This document shows, piece after piece, positions 1 to 8,980 of a DNA stretch of 64,000 bases. Position numbers and translations under genes: made by a program. Each line of letters starts with the position of its first letter. Positions within the stretch are counted from its first letter, which is position 1. This stretch comes from EW11 sp035765635 (GTDB lineage: Bacteria > Verrucomicrobiota > Verrucomicrobiia > Opitutales > Opitutaceae): assembly GCA_035765635.1 (NCBI GenBank), contig DASTWZ010000038.1, forward strand, positions 1 to 64,000, in the 5' to 3' direction. The notes beneath the pieces are model-generated. The model did not search any database and had not been told where the DNA came from. It saw nothing but the letters and a program-made list of their open reading frames with translations.

Positions 1-1
1 G

Positions 2-106
2 AAGGTCGCCTCTTGCATCCACCGCGAAACTCTTCGCGACTGGGGCTACGCTTCAAACAAAGCTTGGATCGAAGAAAAACTCACTGTCCTGCTCGATCCG
101 ACTTGA
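2..106 (+). CDS. 3' end of an unidentified gene (partial)
   Basis: An open frame enters from the left edge and stops with TGA at 104-106, giving the last 34 residues of a protein that ends ...EKLTVLLDPT. It is convergent with dxs, whose stop lies 54 bp further on, and a repeat fragment fills the gap. Too little is visible to name a family. Frame choice rests on the absence of stops and a plausible composition only. Confidence 0.4.
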   Translation, partial: KVASCIHRETLRDWGYASNKAWIEEKLTVLLDPT

Positions 107-121
107 TAAACCACATGCCAG

Positions 122-139
122 CCTCTTTGCGGCTAAAAA
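122..139. repeat. fragment of the TTAGCCGC intergenic repeat
   Basis: CCTCTTTGCGGCTAAAAA is the reverse-oriented end of the repeat family seen more fully at 5936-6188 and 18283-18534. It lies between two convergent gene ends. Confidence 0.55.
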
Positions 140-160
140 AAAGAGCTCCATCTACGCGGC

Positions 161-2023
161 TTACCCGGCGGCCCTGAACGGCCGGACTTCCTCGGAGCGC
201 GGGGTCAGTCTTTGCGGCCTAACCTGCAGACTGCGCCATGCTTCGAGGACTCTCGCGTGAATTTGCGGCCCGGAGAGGCCGTGCGCGGCCCTGAGCTCTT
301 CCACGCTGCTGCCGTGCTCGATAAATTTGTCCGGCCATCCGATCCGCTCCAGCGCCGCCGGCGCTTTCGCTTCCTGCAACGTCTCCAGCACGGCGCTGCC
401 GAAACCTCCGGTCACGACGTGATCTTCCATCGTCACGATCAGCGGCGTGTCCGCCGCCTGCGCGAGCAAGAGCGCGCGATCGATCGGCTTGGCCCAGCGC
501 GCATTCACCACGCCGACCGATAAACCGTTTTCCGCCGAGAGTTGCTCCGCCACTTTTTCCGCTTCGGCGACAAAACAACCCAGCGCCCAAATCACAATGT
601 CAGCCCCCTCGCGCAATACTTCCGCCTGGCCAACGGCCAACTTCGCCGGCCTCTCCTTGATCTTCACGCCCGTTGCGGCTCCGCGCGGATAACGCACAAA
701 CGCGGGACCGTTCAGGCAAAGACTGGTGTGCAGCATGTCGACGAGTTCGTCCTCGTCCTTCGGCTGCATCACCACGACGCCCGGCACGCAGCGCAAATAC
801 GCCAAATCGAAAAGTCCGTGATGCGTGGGACCGTCGTTCGGCGACAGACCCGCGCGATCCATGCAGAAGGTCACCGGAAGTTTTTGCAGCGCGACGTCAT
901 GAATGATCGGGTCGTAGGCCCGTTGAAGAAACGTCGAATAAATCGCGCAGACCGGCCGCATGCCTTCAGTGGCGAGGCCCGCCGCGAACAGGACCGCATG
1001 CTCCTCGGCGATCCCGACATCGAAAAATTGCTCGGGCAATTGCTCCGCCAGCGCGGACAAACTCGTGCCGGACGGCATCGCCGCCGTGATGCCGACGATG
1101 CGCGGCGACTGGCGCGCGAAGCGCACCATGGCCTGCCCAAAAACGTCTTGGTAGGCCGGAGGCGATCCGGGCGATGCCTTTTTGGTTTCACCGGTTTCCG
1201 GATGAAACGCGCCCAGCCCGTGAAACTTTTCGGGCGACTGCCGGGCCGCTTCAAAGCCGTGACCTTTCTTTGTCAGCACATGTAACAGCACCGGCATTTC
1301 GGAACGCTTTGCCTTTTCCAGCGCATCAATCACCGCGGGTAGATCGTGCCCATCGATCGGGCCCACGTAGTGCAAGCCGAAGTGCTCGAAGATATCCGCC
1401 GCGCCGCCCTCTGCGCTCAGACTGTTGAAATGCTCCGCGAGGGCGCCGACGTTTCGCGCGATCGACCACTCGTTGTCATTGAGCACGACGATCAGCCGCT
1501 TCGTCGCGGAAGAAATATTGTTCAACGCTTCCGCGGTGATCCCGCAGGTGAACGCCGCGTCGCCGCAGATCGCAACCACATGATCGTCCGTTCCCAGCCG
1601 GTCGCGCGCCACCGCCATGCCGAGCGCCGCGCTCAAGGCCGTGCCCGCATGGCCCGCGCCAAACGCATCGTGCTCACTCTCCGCCCGATTCAGAAACCCG
1701 CTAGCCCCGCCAGTGCGCCGCAGCTTGCGAAAAAATTCCCCGTGCCGGCCCGTCAAAAGTTTGTGCGGATAGCCTTGGTGGGAGACGTCGAAGACGAAGC
1801 GATCTTTGCGCGAATCAAACACGCGGTGCAGCGCGAGCGTGAGTTCGACGACGCCAAGATTCGGACCGACGTGTCCGCCGTTTGCGGCCGTCACTGCCAC
1901 GATTTCGTCGCGCAGTTCTTGGGCGAGTTGCGGAAGTTGCTCGAGCGAGAGCGCCTTTACGGCATCCGGACCATCGATCGCATCAAGCAGCCGAGAGACG
2001 GCAGGGCGTGGCATACTTCCCAA
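161..2023 (-). CDS. dxs: 1-deoxy-D-xylulose-5-phosphate synthase
   Basis: Condenses pyruvate and glyceraldehyde 3-phosphate using thiamine diphosphate (TPP), the first step of the MEP isoprenoid pathway (cytoplasm). The 620 residues match the family length. Visible hallmarks are GGHVGPNLG at about 49-57, SHQGYPHKLLTGR at 81-93, GIAEEHAV (catalytic Glu of the Pyr domain), DRAGLSPNDGPTHHG, and a C-terminal transketolase domain. The TPP/Mg motif, usually GDG...N, reads GDAAFT...ND at 154-184, so its second Gly is Ala. A Met at residue 4 is an alternative start. Isoprenoid supply fits the hopanoid-type transporter divergently encoded next door. Confidence 0.97.
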   Translation of the reverse strand: MGSMPRPAVSRLLDAIDGPDAVKALSLEQLPQLAQELRDEIVAVTAANGGHVGPNLGVVELTLALHRVFDSRKDRFVFDVSHQGYPHKLLTGRHGEFFRKLRRTGGASGFLNRAESEHDAFGAGHAGTALSAALGMAVARDRLGTDDHVVAICGDAAFTCGITAEALNNISSATKRLIVVLNDNEWSIARNVGALAEHFNSLSAEGGAADIFEHFGLHYVGPIDGHDLPAVIDALEKAKRSEMPVLLHVLTKKGHGFEAARQSPEKFHGLGAFHPETGETKKASPGSPPAYQDVFGQAMVRFARQSPRIVGITAAMPSGTSLSALAEQLPEQFFDVGIAEEHAVLFAAGLATEGMRPVCAIYSTFLQRAYDPIIHDVALQKLPVTFCMDRAGLSPNDGPTHHGLFDLAYLRCVPGVVVMQPKDEDELVDMLHTSLCLNGPAFVRYPRGAATGVKIKERPAKLAVGQAEVLREGADIVIWALGCFVAEAEKVAEQLSAENGLSVGVVNARWAKPIDRALLLAQAADTPLIVTMEDHVVTGGFGSAVLETLQEAKAPAALERIGWPDKFIEHGSSVEELRAAHGLSGPQIHARVLEAWRSLQVRPQRLTPRSEEVRPFRAAG

Positions 2024-2090
2024 CGGTTATTCCCCCGCTCCGATGAGTCAAAAGACAATTTAAGCCGGTGGAGCACCAACGATTTCATTT

Positions 2091-2364
2091 TTCCCACGGA
2101 GGGCACGGAAATCACGGAATAATACCGAGAGTGCCCACGAATCGCACGAAGCACACGAATCTAAAACTCACTTTTCATGGAATATATCGAGAGCGGGAAA
2201 ACAAATATTCCGTCCGAGTACTCCAGTATCCTGTCAGAATAATTTTCTGATTTCGTGCTCTTCGTGTGATTCGTGGGCAGCCGATCGGTATTCGATCCGT
2301 GGTTTCCGTGTATTCCGTGGGAAATCGGTTTGGGGTTCGTGTGGTTCGCGTGATTCGTGGGCAC
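2091..2364. repeat. nested palindromic repeat cluster (locus 1)
   Basis: The 393-bp gap between dxs and hpnN is almost entirely repeat. In order it holds TTCCCACGGA-type (2091-2119), GCCCACGAATCGCACGAA-type (2133-2160), then inverted copies TTCGTGTGATTCGTGGGC (2261-2278), TTTCCGTGTATTCCGTGGG (2303-2321) and a second TTCGTG...TTCGTGGGC copy (2336-2362). The centre (about 2165-2250) is AT-rich. Any promoter for either divergent gene must lie within or beside this block. I see no other gene. Confidence 0.85.
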
Positions 2365-2416
2365 AAAATATATTTTCTCGAACCTCGCCGCGGGCGCATT
2401 CTTGATCCGGCACGTT

Positions 2417-5032
2417 ATGGTTTCGGCTCTACTTGGCCTTGTCGATTTCAGCCGGCGCCGCGCACTCGCGGTCAGCGCGACGATTTTCGTGCTCGCGCTC
2501 GCGGCCGGCTTCTACGTCGCACACCACATCGCGATCGACAGCGACACCGGAAAACTCGTCGACCCCAACCTGCCTTGGCAAAAGGCGTCCGACGACCTCG
2601 ATAAACAATTTCCGCAAAATCAGCATCTGCTCGTCGTCGTGGTCGACGCGAAATCCGCCACGCAATCCTCCGACGCCGCCGACACCATCGCTCGCGCCCT
2701 CGAGCAGCAGCCGAAAGTTTTTCAATACGTCCGCCGGCCCGACGCGGTTCCGTACTTCAAACGCTACGGCCTGCTCCTGCTGCCTGAAAAAGAAGTTCAG
2801 GATTTTGCCGACCACCTCATTTCCGCGCAGCCGTTTCTCGGCACGCTCGCGGCGGACCCGAGCGTTCGCGGCGTGCTGAATTCCATCAACCTTCTCTCGC
2901 TCGGCGTCATCCACGGCGAGGTGAAGCCGGCCCAGATAGATCCGACGCTCGACGCGCTTTCAGTCGCCGTCGAAGCGGCGGCCGCAGGAAAACAGCAGCC
3001 TCTGGCCTGGGATGAGATGTTCAGCGGGCGCAAGGATTCGGAGGAAGATTTGCGCCACTTCGTGCTCGCGCGCGTCGCACTCGATTTCGGACAAGTCGGC
3101 TCCGCTTCGCACGCCATCGCCGCGATCAAGCAAATCGCGCGCGACGCCGGCTTGACCGAAAGCAATGGCGTGACGGTGCGCATCACTGGTCCCGTCGCGC
3201 TCAACAATGACCAGCTCTCTGCCCTTTCGGAAAGCGCGGGACTCTCGACCGTGCTGTGCCTGGGATTTCTGCTTTTTTGGCTGATCGTTGGCCTTCGATC
3301 CTTGAAAGCCACGGTGGCAGTTTTCGTGACGTTGCTGGTCGGACTCGTGGCTTGCGCGCTCTTCGCGGTCGTCGTGATCGGACCGTTTAATCCAGTCTCG
3401 ATCGCCTTCGCCCCGCTCTTCATCGGCATCGCGATCGATTTCGGCATCCAGCTCAGCGTTCGCTTTTCCGCGGAGCGTCTCTCGGCCGACGCGATTCAAG
3501 CCTTTCGCGCGACAGCCATCGGCGTCGGACCTCCGCTGACTGTCGCTGCCATTGCGACGACAGTGGGTTTTCTAGCCTTTGCGCCGACAGCCTATCTCGG
3601 CGTGCGCGACTTGGGTTTGATTGCGGGCGCGGGCATGCTCATCGCGCTGTTTTTGAATCTCACGCTGTTACCCGCTTTGCTGGCTCTGCTCAAGGTGCGC
3701 GGACGCAAAGAACTCGCCGGCTTTGCCTGGGGCGTGGCGGCGGATCGTTTTCTTCTGCGCCGCCGCAAACTCGTGCTCACGATCGCGGCGCTGCTCGCCG
3801 TGCTCGCGGCGATCGCTCTTCCGCGGCTGCGTTTCGATTTCAATCCGGTCAATTTGCAGAACCAGCATTCGGAATCGGTGAAGACCTTGAACGATCTCAT
3901 CGCCGATCCGAACACCTCCCCCTACTCGATCGAATTTCTCGCGCCGCCGGCGGAAGCCAAGGCCGCCGCGGAAAAACTGAAAACATTTCCCGAGGTCGGC
4001 CGCGTGCTCAGCCTCGGCGTTTTCATCCCGGAAAATCAGGAGGCGAAACTGGCGATTCTGCAAGACGCGGCCCTGTTGCTGTCGCCCACACTTTCGCCTC
4101 CGACAGTGAAACCTCCGCCGACCGCGGCCGAAGCGCTTGCAGCGGTCAAGGCCTGCGCTGAAGGCATGGACCAGGTCGCCGCGCTGGGAGACAAGTCTGC
4201 GGGGCGGCTCGCGGCCGCGCTGCGCGAAATCTTGCAGAAGGGCGACGCCGCTATTCCTGCGCTCGCCGCCAACCTCAGCGCAGGAATGGATCAACGCATC
4301 GGCGATTTGCGAGAGATTCTTCAAGTCGGTCCTGTTTCGCTCGAGACGCTGCCGCAGGACTTCTTGCGCGACTGGCAAGCGCCTGACGGCCGTTGGCGTG
4401 TGCAAGTCTTCCCGAGCGCCGACGTGAGGCGCAGCGAAAATCTGCGTCACTTTGCGCAGGTCGTCCGCAGTGTCGTTCCCCAATCTGTCGGCTCAGCGGT
4501 CGCTGTCGACGAATGGACCAAGCTGGCCCCGAAAGCGTTCGCGACCGCGGGCGTCCTCGCGCTGGTCACGATATCGTTCCTGCTCGTTGTAGTGCTGCGC
4601 CGGATACGGGACGTTGCGCTCGTGCTGGTGCCCTTGATGCTCGCTGGACTTTTCACGCTCGGCGCCGCCGCGGTGTTCGGTTTTTCGATCAACTTCGCCA
4701 ACATCATCACCCTCCCGATGATTTTGGGCATCGGCGTGGCGTTCGACATCTACTTTGTCATGCGGCGCCGGGCCAATGAAGCGGGCCTGCTCAGTTCGCC
4801 GACCGCGCGCGGCGTCATTGTCAGCGCGCTGACGACGGGGACGTCGTTCGGCAGTCTGATGATCTCGCAATCGCCCGGCATGGCCGAAATGGGGAAATTT
4901 CTCGGTCTTGCCCTAGCGTTCATTCTGCTTTGCACCATCTTCGTGCTCCCCGCGCTCTACGTGTCCACGACCGAAGGCCCGTCTTCCGCAACGAAAAATT
5001 CACGCAACCCAGCCGGGGCTAGCACTGACTGA
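2417..5032 (+). CDS. hpnN: MMPL/RND-family lipid transporter, HpnN type
   Basis: Inner-membrane RND permease of the hopanoid-associated HpnN family, which moves hopanoids toward the outer membrane. Length is 871 aa. It has an N-terminal membrane segment, a periplasmic domain (about 40-270), a first six-helix block containing GIAIDFGIQLSVRF, a second periplasmic domain, and a second block with GIGVAFDIYF, the duplicated MMPL layout. The open frame extends upstream to 2357, but those codons overlap the intergenic repeat, so ATG 2417 is preferred. mlaA follows after 27 bp, suggesting a shared lipid-transport transcript. No hopanoid synthesis gene is in the window, so the cargo is inferred from family. 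A dispersed dyad lies at 4589-4607. Confidence 0.85.
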   Translation: MVSALLGLVDFSRRRALAVSATIFVLALAAGFYVAHHIAIDSDTGKLVDPNLPWQKASDDLDKQFPQNQHLLVVVVDAKSATQSSDAADTIARALEQQPKVFQYVRRPDAVPYFKRYGLLLLPEKEVQDFADHLISAQPFLGTLAADPSVRGVLNSINLLSLGVIHGEVKPAQIDPTLDALSVAVEAAAAGKQQPLAWDEMFSGRKDSEEDLRHFVLARVALDFGQVGSASHAIAAIKQIARDAGLTESNGVTVRITGPVALNNDQLSALSESAGLSTVLCLGFLLFWLIVGLRSLKATVAVFVTLLVGLVACALFAVVVIGPFNPVSIAFAPLFIGIAIDFGIQLSVRFSAERLSADAIQAFRATAIGVGPPLTVAAIATTVGFLAFAPTAYLGVRDLGLIAGAGMLIALFLNLTLLPALLALLKVRGRKELAGFAWGVAADRFLLRRRKLVLTIAALLAVLAAIALPRLRFDFNPVNLQNQHSESVKTLNDLIADPNTSPYSIEFLAPPAEAKAAAEKLKTFPEVGRVLSLGVFIPENQEAKLAILQDAALLLSPTLSPPTVKPPPTAAEALAAVKACAEGMDQVAALGDKSAGRLAAALREILQKGDAAIPALAANLSAGMDQRIGDLREILQVGPVSLETLPQDFLRDWQAPDGRWRVQVFPSADVRRSENLRHFAQVVRSVVPQSVGSAVAVDEWTKLAPKAFATAGVLALVTISFLLVVVLRRIRDVALVLVPLMLAGLFTLGAAAVFGFSINFANIITLPMILGIGVAFDIYFVMRRRANEAGLLSSPTARGVIVSALTTGTSFGSLMISQSPGMAEMGKFLGLALAFILLCTIFVLPALYVSTTEGPSSATKNSRNPAGASTD

Positions 5033-5059
5033 ACATCCATCGATCCTGGAGCAATCGAG

Positions 5060-5914
5060 ATGAACTTTCTTTCCCGCCTTCGGCGCAGCGCCGGCAGAGA
5101 ACAGACCGCGGAGCAGCAAGCAACGGAGCGCCGGCGCTCCATTGCCTGGCGCTCCACTTTTGCGCTGCTTGCCGTCACCGCAATCTTGCCCTTCGCCGGC
5201 TGCGCCACTGCGCCAAAGGATCCGGTAGCGCGCGCGGAATTCAAGGCGCATAACGACCCGCTCGAGCCGACGAATCGAAAGATTTTCGCGATGAACGAAT
5301 TTCTCGATCGCAAGCTGATCAAGCCAGCCGCGAAGGGCTATCGTCATCTGTTGCCAGCACCAATCCGCGCCGCGATTCGCCGCATGCTCGATAATCTCGG
5401 CGAGCCGATCGTGATGGGAAACTGTCTGCTGCAATTTCGCCTGAAGGATGCCGGCGTCACCGGCGCGCGCTTTGTGGTCAACAGCACCGCAGGCTTCGTC
5501 GGCATCAACGACGTGGCCTCAGAAATGAAATTGAAGAAACAGGTCGGCGATTTTGGACAGACGCTCTGGACGTGGAAAGTGCCCGAAGGTCCGTACATCG
5601 TGATTCCGATTCTCGGCCCCACAAATCCGCGCGACGGCATCGGCTCGGCCGTCGATGGCTATTGCGATCCCTGGCGCTACGCGCTGCGAAACAAACGTTA
5701 TGGAAACACCGTAACGATCACCCGCACGATCCTAGACGGCCTCGATCAGCGCGAGCAGAACTTGGATATCATCGACGAACTCCAGAAAGAATCGATCGAC
5801 TACTACGCCTCCCTGCGAAGCCTCTACCGCCAAAACCGCGCCGCAGAATTAACCGGCGGAAAAACCGCCGCCCCGCTCCAGCCCGAAAATTTCTACGACG
5901 ACCCCGGCAAGTGA
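5060..5914 (+). CDS. mlaA: MlaA/VacJ-family lipoprotein
   Basis: Outer-membrane phospholipid-handling lipoprotein; in enterobacteria MlaA removes mislocalised phospholipid from the outer leaflet. It is 284 aa with a basic N-region, a hydrophobic stretch (about 33-45) and a lipobox FAGC with the lipidated Cys at 48. The VacJ core (NDPLEPTNRKIFAMNEFLD onwards, NLGEPIVMGN, then GPYIVIPILGPTNPRDGIG) is clear. It follows hpnN by 27 bp. The N-region is unusually long and Arg-rich, and its DNA contains a perfect 16-bp palindrome (5125-5140, GGAGCGCC/GGCGCTCC) resembling the GC-rich repeat near 21.1-21.3 kb, so part of the signal region may be repeat-derived. Confidence 0.93.
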   Translation: MNFLSRLRRSAGREQTAEQQATERRRSIAWRSTFALLAVTAILPFAGCATAPKDPVARAEFKAHNDPLEPTNRKIFAMNEFLDRKLIKPAAKGYRHLLPAPIRAAIRRMLDNLGEPIVMGNCLLQFRLKDAGVTGARFVVNSTAGFVGINDVASEMKLKKQVGDFGQTLWTWKVPEGPYIVIPILGPTNPRDGIGSAVDGYCDPWRYALRNKRYGNTVTITRTILDGLDQREQNLDIIDELQKESIDYYASLRSLYRQNRAAELTGGKTAAPLQPENFYDDPGK

Positions 5915-5941
5915 TCGGGCCGGCGCGGGGTTGTATTTTTT
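5901..5941 (+). terminator. possible terminator after mlaA
   Basis: CCCCGGC pairs imperfectly with GCCGGCGCGGGG across the mlaA stop codon and is followed by TTGTATTTTTTA. The stem overlaps the last codons, and the T-run merges with the adjacent repeat. Confidence 0.4.
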
Positions 5942-6188
5942 AGCCACAAAAAGGCTCAAGATACGCAAAAAGGAAACTTGGTGAGTGGAGCTGCTCGGAC
6001 ATCTATTACCCCAATGCGGTCTGAGAGTTTGTTGAAGGGTCCAAACCTCCGCATTCCGAAATTATCAATATGCCGAGGTTTGAGTCCCTAAAAACCATTC
6101 TCTGTCTGCGTCTTGGTGGTGCACACTCGAATAGCGCTGTCCTGCACTAAACCCTCTTTGCGTCATCCTTCGCGTTTTTTGCGGCTAA
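5936..6188. repeat. inverted pair of TTAGCCGC repeats
   Basis: 5936-5972 carries TTAGCCACAAAAAGGCTCAAG followed by a CGCAAAAAGG end. 6152-6188 carries the reverse arm CCTCTTTGCG...TTTTTTGCGGCTAA. The interior (5973-6151) shows no convincing gene. The TAG stop of the phosphonopyruvate decarboxylase gene is the TAG inside the right-hand arm, so the repeat abuts or replaced that gene's end. Confidence 0.75.
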
Positions 6189-7348
6189 GGTTTGGAAACC
6201 GACAGCCAGCCGCCTAACCTCCGAAAAACCTCCACCGGCTTGGTCTTCGGACGCGGCAACTTTTCTGGTGCGCCGGTCTTGATCCGGAAATGCACAAAGA
6301 GCGGCCCGTCTTCGTTCCTATTTTTCAGCGCGGCGGCCAATTCACCGAGATCGTCCGTCGATACGACTTTCGCATAACCGCAGGACTGAGCCACGGCCGC
6401 GAATGCCACTCCGCGGCTCACCGTCGACTGACCGCCCGTCGAGTCATGCGCCTCATTGTCGAGCACGACATGGGTCAGCGACTTCGGGCCGTACGCGCCG
6501 ATCGACGCCAAATTGCCCAAGCGCATCAGCGCGGCTCCGTCACCATCGATGATCGTTACGGCATTGCGCTTCGCGAACAACGCGAGGCCCAAGCCAAACG
6601 CGCTCGCCGACCCCATCGAACCCACCATGTAGAAATTCCAGGGATCATCGCCGAGCGCATAGAGCTCGCGGCCGGTATAGCCCGTCGTCGCGACGAGCAC
6701 TTCGTTTTCGCGTCGCGCTTCTTTAATGGCTTTCAACGCCTCGGTGCGGGTCGCTCTCTCGGCGAAGCTCCGCCCGAGATTTTCCGAAAACGAAATGGTC
6801 CGCGCGCCAATCGCAGCGCCCGATGGCTTCGTCTTCAACGCGTGCGGCGCGACCGCGTCCTTGCTCATCACCAGCGCGACGGGCCTCGACTCCGCCTTCA
6901 TGCGCTCGAGCGCACGCTCGATCACGGCCTCGGCGCTGCCGGCATCGTTCGGAAATTTTTCCCACGGAATTTCCATCGTATCAAGCAGCGCCGTGGTGAT
7001 GCGGCCCATCTGCTCGTGCTGCGGCTCGTCGGGCTCGCCGCCGGGCTCGGCTCGGTGCGTCACCACGACAAGCATCGGCACGCGAAACGGATAACAGAGC
7101 GAGGTCAGCGCGTTGACCGCGTTGCCCAAACCGGAGTTTTGAAACATCACGATCGCGCTTTGCCCGGCGAGTGTCGCGCCCGCCGCCATTGCCACCGCGT
7201 CGCCCTCATTCGTCGCGTCGCGAAAAACAAAACGCGCGTCATCGATTGCCGCATTGATCAACGGCTTCAAATAAGAGCACGGCGTACCCGTGATGAAACG
7301 CACGCCGCGCGCGTCGCAAAGATCGAGGAAAACGTTGGCCGGTAGCAC
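6185..7348 (-). CDS. aepY: phosphonopyruvate decarboxylase
   Basis: TPP- and Mg-dependent enzyme converting 3-phosphonopyruvate to phosphonoacetaldehyde, the irreversible step that pulls the unfavourable PEP mutase reaction forward. It is 387 aa, the normal size. TPP features are NEGDAVAMAAG with the catalytic Glu at about 48, and GDGAALMRLGN...LDNEAHDSTGG (GDG at 269-271, N298). The N-terminal GTPCSYLKPLI stretch is typical of the family. The start is GTG at 7348, 9 bp after the PEP mutase stop. It is the last gene of the cluster. Confidence 0.93.
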   Translation of the reverse strand: MLPANVFLDLCDARGVRFITGTPCSYLKPLINAAIDDARFVFRDATNEGDAVAMAAGATLAGQSAIVMFQNSGLGNAVNALTSLCYPFRVPMLVVVTHRAEPGGEPDEPQHEQMGRITTALLDTMEIPWEKFPNDAGSAEAVIERALERMKAESRPVALVMSKDAVAPHALKTKPSGAAIGARTISFSENLGRSFAERATRTEALKAIKEARRENEVLVATTGYTGRELYALGDDPWNFYMVGSMGSASAFGLGLALFAKRNAVTIIDGDGAALMRLGNLASIGAYGPKSLTHVVLDNEAHDSTGGQSTVSRGVAFAAVAQSCGYAKVVSTDDLGELAAALKNRNEDGPLFVHFRIKTGAPEKLPRPKTKPVEVFRRLGGWLSVSKP

Positions 7349-7357
7349 AGGGTTGAA

Positions 7358-8980
7358 TCAAAGGTTGCTCGCCTGACCGAGGTCGATGGCGGACTCGACT
7401 GTCGTCCAGCCGCCCGAAACCAGATGAACTTTCACGGAGTGTCCCTCGGCCAACAACGACACGAGGAGATCGACGACCGAAAGCTTCGCGAAATCCGCCC
7501 GCTTCGTCGCAGCCTCGAGCCACGCTTTCAATATCTCCGCGCCGCGCACCGAGAATTTGAGCAAGCCAATCCACTCGGCGTCGAATTTTTCGAACTCCGC
7601 CGAAAATGCCGCGCCCGCCAATTTGATATCGGAATCGAGGAAATCTTCCGGCGGAGGCGCGGAGAGTTTGACCAGATCGCGAGCGCGCGGCGGAGCGCCT
7701 TCGCGACGAATCGTTCGATCCGCGGCGATGACGAAATCGGCGTCATCGTCCAGCAGGCTTTGCAAAATGTGCCGTCGGCAAAGGAGGTCTCCAAAGGCGA
7801 CCACTCCCGCGCCATTCAGCCCAGCGCGAGCCAGCGCGAGCGACGCGATTTCGCCGGTGGTCTCCCATTGCTCGTTGTCGATCCGCTTCACGCCGGCGCG
7901 TGCGATGGCCTCCTTTTTGTAGCCGGCCACGACCGAAATATCCCGCACGTTCAGCGCGTTCAAATTGTCGCACAAACGATCGAGCAGAGAAACGCCTCCG
8001 ACGCGCAAAAGCGTTTTCGGCACGTCTGTGGTGAGCGGATGCAACACGCCGCTGCCGCGCGTCGCGGCGAGGATGACGGCATTGCGCCGGGGCGCCGCGG
8101 CGAGGTAGCGCGCCTCCGCCTCGCGCAGTTCTTCGTCACCCTGAAGGCGAAACATTTCATTCAGCGGCGTGATCACTTCCTCGACGCCACTCACACTTTT
8201 CTCGCGGGCGATGCGCGCAGCCGTTTGCTGCATCGCCGCCGCCGCGGCGCGCACCATGTGATTCGCCCAGATCAACGCGGCGACTTTGTGCTTCGCGAAA
8301 ACCTCCGTCGGCGTCGTGTGGTATTTCGTCGGAATGAGAATGACGGGATGGCGGTTGCCCCACTCCTGAAGAAACGCGAGCACTTCGTCGGCCTTCGACT
8401 TGGCGCTGTGCACGATGATCGCGTCGGCTCCCGCCTCGCGATACGCTTCCGCGCGGCGCAGCGCTTCCGTCAGGCCCCAGCCGGCGATGAGCGCTTCCGT
8501 CCGCGCGACGATGACGAAATCACTGTCAGGCTGCGCATCGCGTCCCGCTTTGATTTTTCCGCAAAATTCATCGACTGCGGCGAGCGGTTGAGCTTCCCCA
8601 CGCAGAAAGCTGTTCGTCTTCGGAAAGAGTTTATCCTCGATGCAAACGCCGGCGAGACCGCGCTCGCAGAGTTTGCGCACGACACGGCGAAAGTTGTTGA
8701 AGTTGCCGAAGCCGGTATCGCCATCGACGAGGATCGGCACGCTCGACGCGTCCGCCATGAATTCGGCGGCTTCGAGAACCTGCGTCCAACTTGCCTCGTT
8801 GTTGTCGCGCACGCCCATCGACGCGGAAATCGCCAAACCGCTGGCCCAGAGCGCCGGGAAGCCGGCCTCCTGGGCAATCCGCGCGGAAAGTCCGTCGTGC
8901 GCCTCCAAAATGAAATCGAGGCGGCTGGTGTCGAGGAGGGCGCGAAGCTGTCGCGTCTTGGAAAGAACAGGTTCAGGCAT
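7358..8980 (-). CDS. pepM: PEP mutase fused to a divergent nucleotidyltransferase domain
   Basis: Residues 1-295 are phosphoenolpyruvate mutase of the isocitrate-lyase fold, forming the C-P bond. The signature EDKLFPKTNS (115-124) and VDGDTGFGN (85-93) are intact. Residues about 300-540 form an NTP-transferase-like domain with DVPKTLL (K322), a TTGEIASL segment (374-381) and FGDLL (396-400). The glycine-rich loop, normally LAAGxGxRL, reads LAATRGSGVL, losing Gly and Arg. The same TTG-x-[IL]-ASL segment occurs in the neighbouring stand-alone nucleotidyltransferase, so the two look paralogous. PEP mutase-nucleotidyltransferase fusions are known in phosphonate clusters. ATG 8980 overlaps the upstream stop (ATGCCTGA); the longer open frame to 9040 lies inside phnW. 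Confidence 0.93.
   Translation of the reverse strand: MPEPVLSKTRQLRALLDTSRLDFILEAHDGLSARIAQEAGFPALWASGLAISASMGVRDNNEASWTQVLEAAEFMADASSVPILVDGDTGFGNFNNFRRVVRKLCERGLAGVCIEDKLFPKTNSFLRGEAQPLAAVDEFCGKIKAGRDAQPDSDFVIVARTEALIAGWGLTEALRRAEAYREAGADAIIVHSAKSKADEVLAFLQEWGNRHPVILIPTKYHTTPTEVFAKHKVAALIWANHMVRAAAAAMQQTAARIAREKSVSGVEEVITPLNEMFRLQGDEELREAEARYLAAAPRRNAVILAATRGSGVLHPLTTDVPKTLLRVGGVSLLDRLCDNLNALNVRDISVVAGYKKEAIARAGVKRIDNEQWETTGEIASLALARAGLNGAGVVAFGDLLCRRHILQSLLDDDADFVIAADRTIRREGAPPRARDLVKLSAPPPEDFLDSDIKLAGAAFSAEFEKFDAEWIGLLKFSVRGAEILKAWLEAATKRADFAKLSVVDLLVSLLAEGHSVKVHLVSGGWTTVESAIDLGQASNL

Noticed and set aside
2091..2364. CRISPR array suggested by repeated 18-20-mers
   Set aside because: Copies are inverted and irregularly spaced, with no equal spacers and no cas genes.
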